Below are positions 43,657 to 52,865 of a stretch of DNA of 64,000 nt, one piece after another. Position 1 is the stretch's first letter. Each line of letters begins with the position of its first letter. The stretch is taken from the NCBI RefSeq assembly GCF_000718135.1, contig NZ_JOEM01000013.1, forward strand, positions 299,524 through 363,523, in the 5' to 3' direction. Position numbers and translations under genes: made by a program. The notes under the pieces were generated by a model. The model ran no database searches, had not been told where the DNA came from, and saw only the letters and a program-made list of their open reading frames with translations. Source of the stretch: Streptomyces cyaneofuscatus (GTDB lineage Bacteria; Actinomycetota; Actinomycetes; Streptomycetales; Streptomycetaceae).

Positions 43657-44609
43657 ACCCCCACCTCCCCGGCCAGCTCCAGCGCCCGCCGGGCCATCTC
43701 CGCCGTCGCGTCCACGTCCGTCATCATCAGCGGCACCGCCCGGCACCGGATGCCCGCCGCCTCGACCTCGCCGACCGCACCCGCGTCCACCGTGTCGACC
43801 AGCCACCCGTCCAGCAGCCCCGACCCGTAGTGCTGGGCCACGGCGGCCGCCGTCGACTCGACGCCCACGGCCGCGAGCACCTTGTCCGCCATGCCCCGCA
43901 CCGGCGCGTCCCCGACGATGGGGGAGAGGCCGACGACCGGCACCCCGGCCTCGGCGATCGCCTCCCGGATCCCGGGCACGGCGAGGATGGTGCCGATGGA
44001 GACCACCGGGTTCGACGGCGGGAAGAGGATGACATCGGCGGCGGCGATCGCCTCCAGCACCCCCGGCGCCGGCTTCGCCTGCTCCGCCCCGACCGGCACG
44101 ATGGCCTGCGCCTCGACGGAGGCGCGCAGCTTCACCCAGTACTCCTGGAAGTGGATGGCCTTGCTCTCGCCGTCCGTCTCGACGGCGACGTGCGTCTCGA
44201 CCCGGTCGTCCGACATGGGCAGCAGCCGCACCCCCGGCTGCCAGCGGGCGCACAGCGCCTCGGTGACCGCGCTGAGCGGATAGCCCGCGCCGAGCATCTG
44301 CGTACGGACGATGTGGGTCGCGAAGTCGCGGTCACCGAGACCGAACCACCCGGGCCCCACCCCGTACGCCGCGAGCTCCTCCTTGAGCTGGAAGGTCTCG
44401 TCGGTCCGGCCCCAGCCCTGCTCCTCGTTGATGCCACCGCCGAGGGTGTACATCACGGTGTCGAGGTCGGGGCAGACCTTGAGCCCGAACAGATGGATGT
44501 CATCACCCGTGTTGCCGATGACCGTGATGTCCGCGTCGGGCGCGGCCTGCTTGAGGCCACGCAGAAAACGAGCACCACCGATACCACCGGCCAGAACAAC
44601 AATGCGCAT
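43653..44609 (-). CDS. fbiA: 2-phospho-L-lactate (phosphoenolpyruvyl) transferase of F420 synthesis
   Basis: A 318-residue CofD/FbiA protein that joins the riboflavin-derived deazaflavin Fo to the activated phospho-acid, giving (dehydro)F420-0. Motifs: [20 protein letters not shown] at the start, [20 protein letters not shown] near residue 30, and the substrate region [14 protein letters not shown] and [17 protein letters not shown]. Stop overlaps the fbiB start, so the two F420 genes are coupled. No good ribosome site precedes ATG 44609; the 13-base gap to the upstream dioxygenase gene suggests read-through expression. Confidence 0.95.
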   Translation of the reverse strand: MRIVVLAGGIGGARFLRGLKQAAPDADITVIGNTGDDIHLFGLKVCPDLDTVMYTLGGGINEEQGWGRTDETFQLKEELAAYGVGPGWFGLGDRDFATHIVRTQMLGAGYPLSAVTEALCARWQPGVRLLPMSDDRVETHVAVETDGESKAIHFQEYWVKLRASVEAQAIVPVGAEQAKPAPGVLEAIAAADVILFPPSNPVVSIGTILAVPGIREAIAEAGVPVVGLSPIVGDAPVRGMADKVLAAVGVESTAAAVAQHYGSGLLDGWLVDTVDAGAVGEVEAAGIRCRAVPLMMTDVDATAEMARRALELAGEVGV

Positions 44610-44622
44610 GCACAGCAGTTTG

Positions 44623-45123
44623 TCAGGCGGGTACGACATCCACGGCCGTCGGGGCGCATTGCGCGGCGTGCATCGGCATCTCGGTCAGACCCGGGTAGTA
44701 GATGTGCAGGCTGACGGCCGGGTCGAGCGAGTCGTTGACCACTTCGTGGACGTATCCGGGGGCGAAGGCGCGCTGCGCTCCGGCGCCGAGCGCCTGATGG
44801 CCACGCTCGGTGTGCTCGGTCAACTCGCCTTCGAGGACCGTGAGTACACCGGCGGAGCGGCCGTGGTCGTGGCGCCCGCTGCCCTGTCCGGGCACCCAGC
44901 TGAGCAGCCACACCTCGTAGCCGGGGCCGGCCTGGAGGCGGTGGTACCAGCGCGTGGTGGTGTCGTACCGGACGAGTCCGGCCCAGCGCGTGCGGTCGGC
45001 CGCGATGGAGCGGGCGAGGCCGACGAACTCGGAGACGGTGGAGGGGTGCTCGCGGGCGGGCTGGAGGAGGTGCTGGACCTCGAGGATGTCGCCGGCGATC
45101 TGAAGGTCGCTGTCACTGTTCAT
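44623..45123 (-). CDS. Cysteine dioxygenase-type cupin
   Basis: A 166-residue iron enzyme of the cysteine dioxygenase family, which oxidises cysteine to cysteine sulfinate. Iron ligands are H85, H87 (GSGRHDHGRSAG) and H126 (APGYVHEVVN); VWLLSWVPGQ and GVLTVLEGELTEH form the cupin strands. Length and layout match bacterial CDO. It lies 13 bases ahead of fbiA, so the three genes may be one transcript. Substrates other than cysteine are possible. Confidence 0.87.
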   Translation of the reverse strand: MNSDSDLQIAGDILEVQHLLQPAREHPSTVSEFVGLARSIAADRTRWAGLVRYDTTTRWYHRLQAGPGYEVWLLSWVPGQGSGRHDHGRSAGVLTVLEGELTEHTERGHQALGAGAQRAFAPGYVHEVVNDSLDPAVSLHIYYPGLTEMPMHAAQCAPTAVDVVPA

Positions 45124-45814
45124 GGGGTGCGGTGGTTCCTCGGCATGGGGGGTGCGCGTGCGGGGAGTCGCGTGGGGCGTCGGCGGCCGCGGAGATGAAG
45201 AGAGCCACGGGGAAGCCGGAAAAGCGGGGGAGGGCTGGATCAGAGCTGGAGCACTACGGCATCAACAGCTGTGACAGCTGGAACAGCAACAGCGAGCCTG
45301 GACAGCGCTACGGAACCCACGGACGTGGGTGACGTGCATCGCTGCGATCGCTGACATGAGATCAAGGAGACCGGCTGAATCGCCCTCTGTCAACCCGCTG
45401 CCCGATATGGGGGCAATGTTTCACCCCTTCCGGTTGTCACGCGAGCAGAAAGGTTTGCTCACCGCCAAGGGCGGAGACATGGCGCATCACCCGTGCCTCT
45501 AAACGCGGCTGAGGGGCTGTGACCTGAATGTGATCTTGATCGCTACAGTGATCGAATCGCAACGTAAGGGCACCCCTGATCGTCTTGACCGGGGGAAGGC
45601 GTGATGGAGTGACGCCTGTGGCATATGTCAGGTTTTTGGTGATTTGAACACTTTCCGCATACGCTTGGTTCCGCAGAGTGAATCCCTGGGCCAATAGCAG
45701 ATCCTCGCTTGACTGCCTCGGAGATACACACTTGTAATTTCACTCGTGTCGTTCGGCCGTGACCAGTCAGTAACGGCCGCATCACGGGACGCAAGAGACA
45801 GACGAGGGGCGCAC
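45124..45814 (+). promoter_or_regulatory. Long regulatory region upstream of whiB
   Basis: 691 bp with no convincing gene and with GC clearly below the flanks from about 45350 on. A candidate promoter is TTGACT (45709-45714), 17 bases, TTGTAA (45732-45737), giving a leader of about 70 bases to whiB. Other features are TTGATCGCTACAGTGATCGA (45535-45554), with GATC-containing half sites, and several AGTGA/TCAC(C/T) elements that could bind BldD-like regulators. Promoters for the divergent dioxygenase gene must also lie here. In S. coelicolor, whiB has two promoters, one of them developmental. Confidence 0.5.
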
Positions 45815-46078
45815 ATGACCGAGCTGTTCCAGCAACTGCTGGTCGAGGACGCGGACGAGGAACTCGGCTGGCAGGAGCGCGCACTGTGCGCCCAGACCGA
45901 TCCCGAGTCCTTCTTTCCCGAAAAGGGCGGATCCACCCGCGAGGCCAAGAAGGTCTGTCTCGCCTGTGAGGTGCGGTCGGAGTGCCTTGAGTACGCGCTG
46001 GCCAACGACGAACGCTTCGGCATCTGGGGCGGGCTTTCCGAACGTGAACGACGGCGCCTGAAGAAGGCAGCGATCTAA
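45815..46078 (+). CDS. whiB: WhiB sporulation regulator, [4Fe-4S] Wbl protein
   Basis: An 87-residue protein that I recognise as WhiB itself: it starts MTELFQQLLVEDADEELGWQ and ends RRRLKKAAI, with the same length as S. coelicolor WhiB. The iron-sulfur ligands are C25, C48, C51 and C57 (VCLACEVRSEC), the turn is GIWGG (69-73) and a basic C-terminal DNA-binding tail follows. WhiB works with WhiA to trigger septation during sporulation of aerial hyphae. GAGGGG precedes ATG 45815. Unusually, its last five codons and stop begin a tandem repeat array that continues for 100 bases. Confidence 0.97.
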   Translation: MTELFQQLLVEDADEELGWQERALCAQTDPESFFPEKGGSTREAKKVCLACEVRSECLEYALANDERFGIWGGLSERERRRLKKAAI

Positions 46079-46183
46079 GCGCCCCGAGCAGGCAGCGATC
46101 CGGACGCCTTAAGAAGGCAGCGATCCAGGCGCCTCAGCAGGCAGCGATCCAAGCGCCTCAAGAAGGCAGCGATCCAGGCGCCC
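46055..46183. repeat. Five tandem copies (about 25 bp) growing out of the whiB 3' end
   Basis: Unit cores AAGAAGGCAGCGATC (and the variant AGCAGGCAGCGATC) start at 46061, 46086, 46111, 46135 and 46160, each with a GCGCC-type spacer. The first copy is the coding end of whiB (KKAAI and stop). Copies alternate between AAGAAGG and AGCAGG, suggesting duplication of a 50-bp double unit. Confidence 0.9.
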
Positions 46184-46531
46184 CTCCCGGCCCCGGCCCC
46201 GGCAGCCCTTTCCCGAGCAGGGCTCCTCAAGGACCACGCCCCGACGGCCCGCCGCCCACCACTCCCTCCCCGGGGAGCGGGCGACGGGCCGTCGGCGTGT
46301 CCGCACCCCTCGCACACCAGGCGCGTTCACCCACCCCGGCACCTGCCCGGCATCCACCCCGGCATCCGCGCCCGCACCTGCCCGGCACCCGCTCCGGGCC
46401 ACCCCCGCGGATCCGTACCGTTAGTGTGGGGCCCCGTCCGAGATGCGCCAACGCCCCGCCGGGGCGCGCGTGTACACCGATGCAGCCCCCGGGGATACGC
46501 CCCCGGACCCGGCCGGAGGGCCCGTACCTCG
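46184..46531 (+). other. 348-bp non-coding gap before the large glycosyltransferase gene
   Basis: GC-rich, C/G-rich sequence without a recognisable gene. A short ACCCCGGCATCC/ACCTGCCCGGCA-type repetition occurs at 46330-46390. The only promoter-like feature is TAGTGT at about 46422, roughly 110 bases ahead of the start codon; the frame of the next gene is open from there, so a longer N terminus cannot be excluded. Confidence 0.4.
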
Positions 46532-49500
46532 ATGTCCGTGCACAGCCACTCGGCGGCGCCGAACGCGGCCGCCGCCGCCCCAGAGTTCCCCCGGCACGTC
46601 GTCACCGCCGTGCTCGTCTCCCACGACGGCGCCCGCTGGCTGCCCGACGTGCTGGCCGGGCTGCTCGGGCAGGAACGCCCCGTACAGAACGTCGTCGCCG
46701 CCGACACCGGCAGCGCCGACGACTCCGCCCGGCTGGTCACGGAGGCGCTCGGCGGCGACCGCGTCCTGCACCTCGCCCGCCGTACGAGCTTCGGCACCGC
46801 CGTCGACGAGGCGGTCCGCACCGCCGGGCCGCTGACCCCCGACGACCTGCCCTACCTCAAGCGCCCCGGCGGCTGGGACCCGGTCACCCGGGCCTGGGTC
46901 GACGAGAACTACGACCTGCCGGAGCTGCCGCACGGCGAACCGGTCCAGTGGCTCTGGCTGCTCCACGACGACTGCGCACCCGAGCCCGACGCGCTCGCCG
47001 AGATGCTGCGCGTCGTCGACACCGACAAGCACGCCACCATCGTCGGGCCCAAGCTGCGCGGCTGGTACGACCGCAAGCAGCTCCTCGAAGTCGGCGTCTC
47101 CATCGCCAACAGCGGCCGCCGCTGGACCGGCCTGGACCGCCGCGAGCAGGACCAGGGCCAGCACGACCAGGTCCGCACCGTCCTCTCCGTCTCCTCCGCC
47201 GGCATGCTCATCCGCCGCGACGTCTACGAGGAGCTCGGCGGCTTCGACCGCAACCTCCCGCTGATGCGCGACGACGTCGACCTGTGCTGGCGCGCCCACC
47301 TCGCCGGCCACCGGGTCCTCGTCGCCCCGGACGCCGTCCTGCGCCACGCAGAGGCATCCGCCCGCGAGCGCCGCCCCATCGACTGCGCCGGCCGCTCGAT
47401 CGCCGGCCCGCACCGCGTCGACAAGGCGGGCGCGGCCTACACGATGCTCGTCAACGCGCGCGGCAAGGCCCTCCCCTGGGTCCTGCTCCGGCTCGTCGTC
47501 GGCACCCTCCTGCGTACCCTCGCCTACCTCGTCGGCAAGGTCCCAGGACAGGCGCTCGACGAGGTCACCGGCCTCCTCGGCACCCTCCTGCGGCCCGGCC
47601 GCATCCTCGCCGCCCGCCGCGACCGCGGAAAGGGCGTGGTCGACGCGGCCGAACTGCGCGCGCTCTTCCCGCCGCCCGGCGCCACCGTCCGCGCCACCGT
47701 CGAACAGGTCGCGGGCAACTTCGGCAACAAGGGCGAGGCCGAGTCGAGCGGTTCGCGCCACGGAGCCGTCGAGTCCGGCCCCGGCGGCGACGATGCCGAC
47801 TTCCTGGAGGTCGACCAGTTCGCCCGGCTCAAGAGAATCGGCCGCAAGCCCGGCCCGGTCCTCTTCGCCCTGCTGCTCGTGGTCTCCCTCATCGCCTGCC
47901 GCAACCTGCTCACCGGCGGCTCCCTCGCGGGCGGCGCCCTGCTGCCCGCCCCCGCGGAGGCCGGCGAGCTCTGGGGCCGGTACGCGGACGCCTGGCACAC
48001 GATCTCCACCGGCTCCACCGAGACCGCCCCGCCCTACCTCGCGCTCCTCGCCGCCCTGTCGGCCCTCTTCCTCGGCTCCACCGGCTTCGCCGTCGCCGCG
48101 ATCCTGGTCTGCTCGGTCCCGCTGGCCGGGCTCACCGCGTACTTCGCCTCCCGGCCGCTGCTCCCCTCGCGGCTGCTGCGGGCCTGGGCGAGCGTCGCGT
48201 ACGCCTTCCTGCCCGCCGCGACCGGCGCCCTCGCCACCGGCCGGCTCGGCACCGCCGTCCTGCTGGTGCTGCTCCCGCTGATCGCCCGCGCGGCCGTCGC
48301 CGCCCACGGGTTCCGCGACGGCGCCGACCCGGACGCGCCGCGCGGCAGCTGGCGCGCGACCTGGGCGTACGCCCTGCTCCTCACGGTCACGACCGCCTTC
48401 ACCCCGATCGTCTGGCCGCTCGCCGTGGTCCTCGGCCTCGGTGTGCTGGCGCTGCGCCGCCGCGACATCACGGCGTACGGGCTCCGCTTCCTCGCCGCCG
48501 TCGGCACCCCGATCCTGGCGCTGGCCCCCTGGTCGCTCACGCTCCTCACCGACCCGTCCGCGTTCCTGCGCGAAGCGGGCCTGGACATCGGTACGGGGAC
48601 GGCTTCGGCGCTCGACCTGCTCGGGATCAGCCCCGGCGGCCCCAAGGCGGCCGGCGGCATCCTGCTGCTCGGCATCGTGCTGGCGGCGCTCGCCGCCCTG
48701 ATGCGCGGCGAGCGGCAGTTCGCCGTCCGGGCCGCCTGGGCCACCGCCCTCACCGGCCTGCTCTTCGCGGCGCTCGCCAACGGCTCGACCTGGGCCGGAC
48801 CCGCCACCCTCGTCTACGGCGCCGCCCTGATCGCCGCCGCACTCGTCGGCGCGGACGGCGCCCGGGTCCGGGTCGCCGAGCAGAGCTTCGGCTGGCGCCA
48901 GCCCGTCGCCGCCCTGATCGCCCTGGCCGCCGGGCTCGCCCCGGCGCTCGCCGCCTTCGGCTGGATGATCGGCGGCGCCGACGGCCCCCTGGAGCGCCGC
49001 GACCCCGTCCAGGTCCCCGCGTTCGTGGCCGAGGAGAGCGCGACCCAGGACCAGGCGCGCACCCTGGTCCTCGGCGGCACCTCGCCCGGGTCCGTCTCGT
49101 ACAGCCTGGTCCGCGGTTCCGGCGCCCGCCTCGGCGACGGCGAGCTGACCGAGGCGGCGGGCTCCAACAGCCACCTCGACAAGGTCGTCGCCAACCTGGT
49201 CGCGGGCTCCGGCGCCGACCAGGGCGGCCAGCTCGGCAACTTCGCCGTCCGTTACGTCCTCGTACGCGACGGAGCACCGCGCCAGATGAGCCGCGTCCTC
49301 GACACGACCCCCGGCCTCAGCCGCCTCAGCCAGCTCGACGGCAGCGCCCTGTGGCGGGTGGACCGGCAGGTTGCCCGGGTGATGGTGGTTCCGGCCGGCG
49401 GTGAGGGCGAGCGCCTTCCGGTCGGCTCCGGGCCCGTCGAGGCGCACTCCGAGATCCCGGCGGGCGACGAGGGCCGCATCCTGCGGATCGCCGACGAGGC

Positions 49501-50440
49501 CGCACCCGGCTGGCAGGCCACGGTCGACGGCAAGCCGCTGACCCGCGTGACCGTCGACGGCTGGGCGCAGGGCTTCGAACTGCCCGCGGGCGGCGGCCGC
49601 CTGGACCTCACGTACGACGCCCCGTTCACGCACACCGTCTGGCTCTGGGCGCAGGGCGCGCTCGCCGTGGTCCTGGTGGTCATGGCCCTGCCGGGCCGCC
49701 GCCGGGAGATCGACGACGACCTGCCCGAGGAGGCGCTCGCGGTCGCCGCGGCCGACGCGGACGGCGACGGCCGCCGGGCCCGCAGGCTCCGCGCGGCGGC
49801 GGAGGCGGAAGCCGCTGCGGCCGAGGCGGCCGGGACGGCCGAGTCCGCCGGGGACGGCTATCCGGCGGACGGCACGGGCGAGATCCCGCCCCCGCCGCCC
49901 TCGGCACCCGTAGAGGCAGCCGGTGCGGGGGAGTACATCCCCGACCAGCAGAGCGGTGGCTACGACCAGCAGGACACCACCAGCGGCTACGCGGTGCTCC
50001 CGCAGCAGAGTTACGGGGAGTGGGACGGCGGTCAGTACCAGGGCGCCGACCAGCAGGCCGCCACCTCCTACCAGCAGGGCGACTACGTCGCGTACCAGCA
50101 GGACCCGTACACACAGCAGGACACCGGCTACCCCGCCGGCTCCGGCTACCAGGACCCGTACGGACAGCAACAGCCGCAGCAACAGCCGCAGCAGCAGTAC
50201 GGCGGTGACCAGGGCGACGGCAGCGGCCAGTACGGCAGCTCCGATCAGCAGGGCAGCGCTCCTCAGTACGACGGGTACGCCCAGTACGACCAGTACGACC
50301 AGTACGGGCAGTACACCGGGGAGCAGCCCCCGTACGCCGATCCCGCCGCCCAGCACCCCGCCGAGAACGGCGAGAACCCCGACACCCCGGGCCAGGCCCC
50401 CTGGCAGACCCGTAACGCATCGCGAGGCGAGTCCGAGTGA
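46532..50440 (+). CDS. Very large membrane glycosyltransferase (GT2) with Gln/Tyr-rich tail
   Basis: A 1302-residue protein. Residues about 15-270 form a GT-A domain: VVTAVLVSHDGARWLPDVLA, WLWLLHDDCAPEPDALAEML (DD of the metal site) and GFDRNLPLMRDDVDLCWRAH. Residues about 440-820 hold a dozen or so hydrophobic segments, then a non-cytoplasmic beta-rich region, a last helix near 1030, and from about 1050 a cytoplasmic tail ending in about 120 residues of Gln/Tyr/Gly/Asp repeats (QQPQQQPQQQYGG, YAQYDQYDQYGQY). GGAGGG lies 11 bases before ATG 46532. It presumably adds sugars to a lipid-linked or surface glycan. The stop overlaps the next gene. Confidence 0.85.
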   Translation: MSVHSHSAAPNAAAAAPEFPRHVVTAVLVSHDGARWLPDVLAGLLGQERPVQNVVAADTGSADDSARLVTEALGGDRVLHLARRTSFGTAVDEAVRTAGPLTPDDLPYLKRPGGWDPVTRAWVDENYDLPELPHGEPVQWLWLLHDDCAPEPDALAEMLRVVDTDKHATIVGPKLRGWYDRKQLLEVGVSIANSGRRWTGLDRREQDQGQHDQVRTVLSVSSAGMLIRRDVYEELGGFDRNLPLMRDDVDLCWRAHLAGHRVLVAPDAVLRHAEASARERRPIDCAGRSIAGPHRVDKAGAAYTMLVNARGKALPWVLLRLVVGTLLRTLAYLVGKVPGQALDEVTGLLGTLLRPGRILAARRDRGKGVVDAAELRALFPPPGATVRATVEQVAGNFGNKGEAESSGSRHGAVESGPGGDDADFLEVDQFARLKRIGRKPGPVLFALLLVVSLIACRNLLTGGSLAGGALLPAPAEAGELWGRYADAWHTISTGSTETAPPYLALLAALSALFLGSTGFAVAAILVCSVPLAGLTAYFASRPLLPSRLLRAWASVAYAFLPAATGALATGRLGTAVLLVLLPLIARAAVAAHGFRDGADPDAPRGSWRATWAYALLLTVTTAFTPIVWPLAVVLGLGVLALRRRDITAYGLRFLAAVGTPILALAPWSLTLLTDPSAFLREAGLDIGTGTASALDLLGISPGGPKAAGGILLLGIVLAALAALMRGERQFAVRAAWATALTGLLFAALANGSTWAGPATLVYGAALIAAALVGADGARVRVAEQSFGWRQPVAALIALAAGLAPALAAFGWMIGGADGPLERRDPVQVPAFVAEESATQDQARTLVLGGTSPGSVSYSLVRGSGARLGDGELTEAAGSNSHLDKVVANLVAGSGADQGGQLGNFAVRYVLVRDGAPRQMSRVLDTTPGLSRLSQLDGSALWRVDRQVARVMVVPAGGEGERLPVGSGPVEAHSEIPAGDEGRILRIADEAAPGWQATVDGKPLTRVTVDGWAQGFELPAGGGRLDLTYDAPFTHTVWLWAQGALAVVLVVMALPGRRREIDDDLPEEALAVAAADADGDGRRARRLRAAAEAEAAAAEAAGTAESAGDGYPADGTGEIPPPPPSAPVEAAGAGEYIPDQQSGGYDQQDTTSGYAVLPQQSYGEWDGGQYQGADQQAATSYQQGDYVAYQQDPYTQQDTGYPAGSGYQDPYGQQQPQQQPQQQYGGDQGDGSGQYGSSDQQGSAPQYDGYAQYDQYDQYGQYTGEQPPYADPAAQHPAENGENPDTPGQAPWQTRNASRGESE

Positions 50441-51984
50441 AGTCCACCCACCTGTCCCTCATCGCGGGCACCGTCGCCCTGGCCGCCATCACCGGCTTCG
50501 CCTCGCTCAACGTGTCCGAGGGCCCCGCCGCCGAGGAGATCGCGACCGCCTCCTCGCTGCCGGTCGAACGCTCCAGCCTGGTCTGCCCGGCGCCCAGCAC
50601 CTCCGACCTCGCGGAGACGAGCTACACCTCGTTCACCCCGCCCGGCAAGGGTGACGGAGGCGGCACGAAGGACGACACCGCGGAGCTGAAGCCGGCCCTG
50701 CCGGTCCTCGACGACGAGGCCGAGACGGACCCCAAGAAGGTCAAGAAGGCCGAGGAGGCGGCGAAGAAGGCACGGGCGAAGGCGGACAAGCCGGTCCTCG
50801 CCGTGAAGGAACCCGGAAAGCCGGTCCTCGCCGAGGCCAACGGTTCCGGTGCCCCGGCCCTTGTCGGCACGGCCACCGGCACGCTCGCCCCCGGCTGGTC
50901 CGCCCAGCAGACCACCACGGTCACCGCGGGCGGCGCGCGGGGCGTCCTCGGGGTCAGCTGCACCGCCCCGGACACCGACTTCTGGTTCCCCGGCGCGAGC
51001 ACCGCGCGCTCCCGCCAGGACTACCTCCACCTCACGAACCCCGACGCCGGCGCGGCCGTGGCCGACATCCAGCTCTTCGGCGCCAAGGGCGCGGTCACCT
51101 CCGAGGTCGGCGACGGCATCACCGTGCCCGGCCGCTCCAGCGTCGCGCTCCTGCTCTCCACCCTCACCGACGAGTCCGTCAACGACCTGACGGCCCACGT
51201 CACCACCCGCTCCGGCCGGGTCGGAGCGGTCCTGCTGACCGCCGACGACGGTTCGGGCACCGACTGGCTCACGGCGGCGGCGGACCCCTCCGGCACGCTG
51301 GTGATGCCCGGCATCCCGGCCGACGCCACCTCCGTACAGCTGGTGGCGTTCGCGCCCGGCGAGAGCGACGCGGATGTGAAGGTCCAGCTGATGGGGAAGA
51401 ACACGACGTTCGCCCCGGCGGGGAACGACACCCTCCACATCAAGTCCGGGATGACCGCGACGGTCGACCTGAAGGACATCACCCGCGGCGAACCGGGCTC
51501 CCTGCGCCTCACCCCCGTGGAGAAGAACCGGGCGACCCCGATCGTCGCCGCCCTCCAGGTGGTCCGGGGCACCGGCGCCAAGCAGGAGTACGCCTACATC
51601 CCGGCCACCCGCCCGGTGGGCGCCCGGGCGAGCGTCACCGACAACCGGGCCAAGGGCTCCACGCTCTCCCTCGCCGCACCGGGCGCGGACGCCAAGGTGA
51701 AGGTGACCACGTCGGCGGGGAGCGGCGGCGGCGAAGCGGCCGTCGAGACGTACACGGTCAAGGCCGGTACGACGATGGCCGTCACCCCGAAGCCCCCGGC
51801 CGGATTCAAGGGCACGTACGCGCTGACCGTCGAGACGGTGTCGGGCGGCCCGGTCCACGCGTCACGGGCACTGGTCCTCCCGGAGGACGGCGTCCAGATG
51901 TTCACGGTGCAGACGCTGCCGGACGACGGCGGCACGGTGGTGGTCCCGTCGGCGCGGCAGGACCTGTCGGTCCTGGACGACTGA
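50437..51984 (+). CDS. Secreted/anchored DUF5719-like protein, partner of the large glycosyltransferase
   Basis: A 515-residue protein with an N-terminal signal-anchor (LSLIAGTVALAAITGFASL), a Lys/Ala/Glu-rich linker (about 95-125) and a long beta-rich extracytoplasmic region from TGTLAPGWSAQQTTTVTAGG. I recall this family (DUF5719) as the constant neighbour of this glycosyltransferase in Streptomyces; its function is unknown. GTG 50437 overlaps the preceding stop (GTGA), so the two are made together. It may hold or present the enzyme or its glycan at the cell surface. Confidence 0.72.
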   Translation: MKSTHLSLIAGTVALAAITGFASLNVSEGPAAEEIATASSLPVERSSLVCPAPSTSDLAETSYTSFTPPGKGDGGGTKDDTAELKPALPVLDDEAETDPKKVKKAEEAAKKARAKADKPVLAVKEPGKPVLAEANGSGAPALVGTATGTLAPGWSAQQTTTVTAGGARGVLGVSCTAPDTDFWFPGASTARSRQDYLHLTNPDAGAAVADIQLFGAKGAVTSEVGDGITVPGRSSVALLLSTLTDESVNDLTAHVTTRSGRVGAVLLTADDGSGTDWLTAAADPSGTLVMPGIPADATSVQLVAFAPGESDADVKVQLMGKNTTFAPAGNDTLHIKSGMTATVDLKDITRGEPGSLRLTPVEKNRATPIVAALQVVRGTGAKQEYAYIPATRPVGARASVTDNRAKGSTLSLAAPGADAKVKVTTSAGSGGGEAAVETYTVKAGTTMAVTPKPPAGFKGTYALTVETVSGGPVHASRALVLPEDGVQMFTVQTLPDDGGTVVVPSARQDLSVLDD

Positions 51985-52028
51985 CTGAGGGGTACGGGTC
52001 CGCGACGCGGGCGCGGGTAGGGACGGAC

Positions 52029-52460
52029 TCAGTCCTGCCCGTACCGCGGATCGACCGACTCCGGGGCCAGCCCCAGCAGCTCGGCGACCTGCTCGACGAC
52101 GACCTCGTGGACCAGGAGGGAGCGCTCGTCGCGGTTCTTGGTGCGGATCTCGATGGGCCGCCGGTAGACGACGATCTGCGCGGGCCGTCCCTTGGCCGCC
52201 GATACGGCGCTGCCGAGCGGAACGCTGTCCTCCAGATCGCTGGGCACATCCAGGACGACGAAGTCGACCTCGGCCAGCTGGGGCCAGCGCCGCTCCAGCC
52301 GCTCCACCGAGTCCTGGACCAGATCCCGGAAGACCTCGCCCCGGCTGGCCGACAGCGGCACCTGGGGCGGCGCGACCGGCCCCCGCATACCGCGGCCATG
52401 ACGGTCGCGGCGCCGGGGCCGCGGCTCGAACGAGTGGGGGGAAGGTACGGAGCTGTCCAT
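52029..52460 (-). CDS. Minimal zincin-like metallopeptidase-family protein
   Basis: A 143-residue protein of the small metallopeptidase family (PF06262 type). The conserved core is FVVLDVPSDLEDSVPLGSAV, QIVVYRRPIEIRTKNRDERS and LVHEVVVEQVAELLGL. The zinc motif is incomplete: H118-E119 is followed by VVVEQ, with no second His, so catalysis as a protease is doubtful. The start may be ATG 52460 or GTG 52463; the latter lies 6 bases after a TACGCT -10-like hexamer, suggesting a leaderless transcript. It is convergent with the DUF5719-like gene. Confidence 0.8.
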   Translation of the reverse strand: MDSSVPSPHSFEPRPRRRDRHGRGMRGPVAPPQVPLSASRGEVFRDLVQDSVERLERRWPQLAEVDFVVLDVPSDLEDSVPLGSAVSAAKGRPAQIVVYRRPIEIRTKNRDERSLLVHEVVVEQVAELLGLAPESVDPRYGQD

Positions 52461-52865
52461 CACCGACGCAGCGTAACGCTCCCCAGGACGGCCCGATCGT
52501 GCCGAGGACACGGAGCCGCGACCGTTTCCCCGGCCGCCCCACCGACCGTTCCCCCTCGGCCGCCGGCCGGCCGGAACATCCCGGCCGGCCACCCCGATGT
52601 GGGCCTTCTGTCCACAGTTGAACATTCAGGCCAAGGTTGAGCCTTTTTCAGGCCCCAGATCCGATCACCGACGGTGAGCGGAACGCCGCCATCCGCCCCG
52701 GCGCGTACCCTCCGCACCACCCGTCCCGCACCACGCCCCCGCCGCGGCGCAGGTCAGGAGGGCCGCGGGAGGCGGGGGTGTGTCGAGGACCACAGGGCGA
52801 CACGGTGGGGTGAGCCGGGGGAGAGTCGTCGCAGCCCGCTCAAGAGTGCGGTACCGTCCAACATC
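52461..52865. other. 405-bp divergent promoter region
   Basis: Lies between the zincin (minus) and DUF3499 (plus) genes. -10-like elements abut both starts: TACGCT (minus, just before 52463) and TACCGT (plus, 52852-52857). A less GC-rich stretch at 52600-52670 contains AACATTCAGGCCAAGGTTGA and TTTTTCAGG. No RNA gene or small protein is convincing. Confidence 0.4.

Noticed and set aside
45437..45694. Minus-strand 85-codon frame upstream of whiB
   Set aside because: No ribosome site, no motif, and the region has promoter-like composition; treated as regulatory DNA.
46421..50356. 1300-codon minus-strand frame opposite the large glycosyltransferase
   Set aside because: It arises from the third-position GC bias of the plus-strand gene; the product is compositionally extreme with no domain, while the plus strand shows GT2 motifs.
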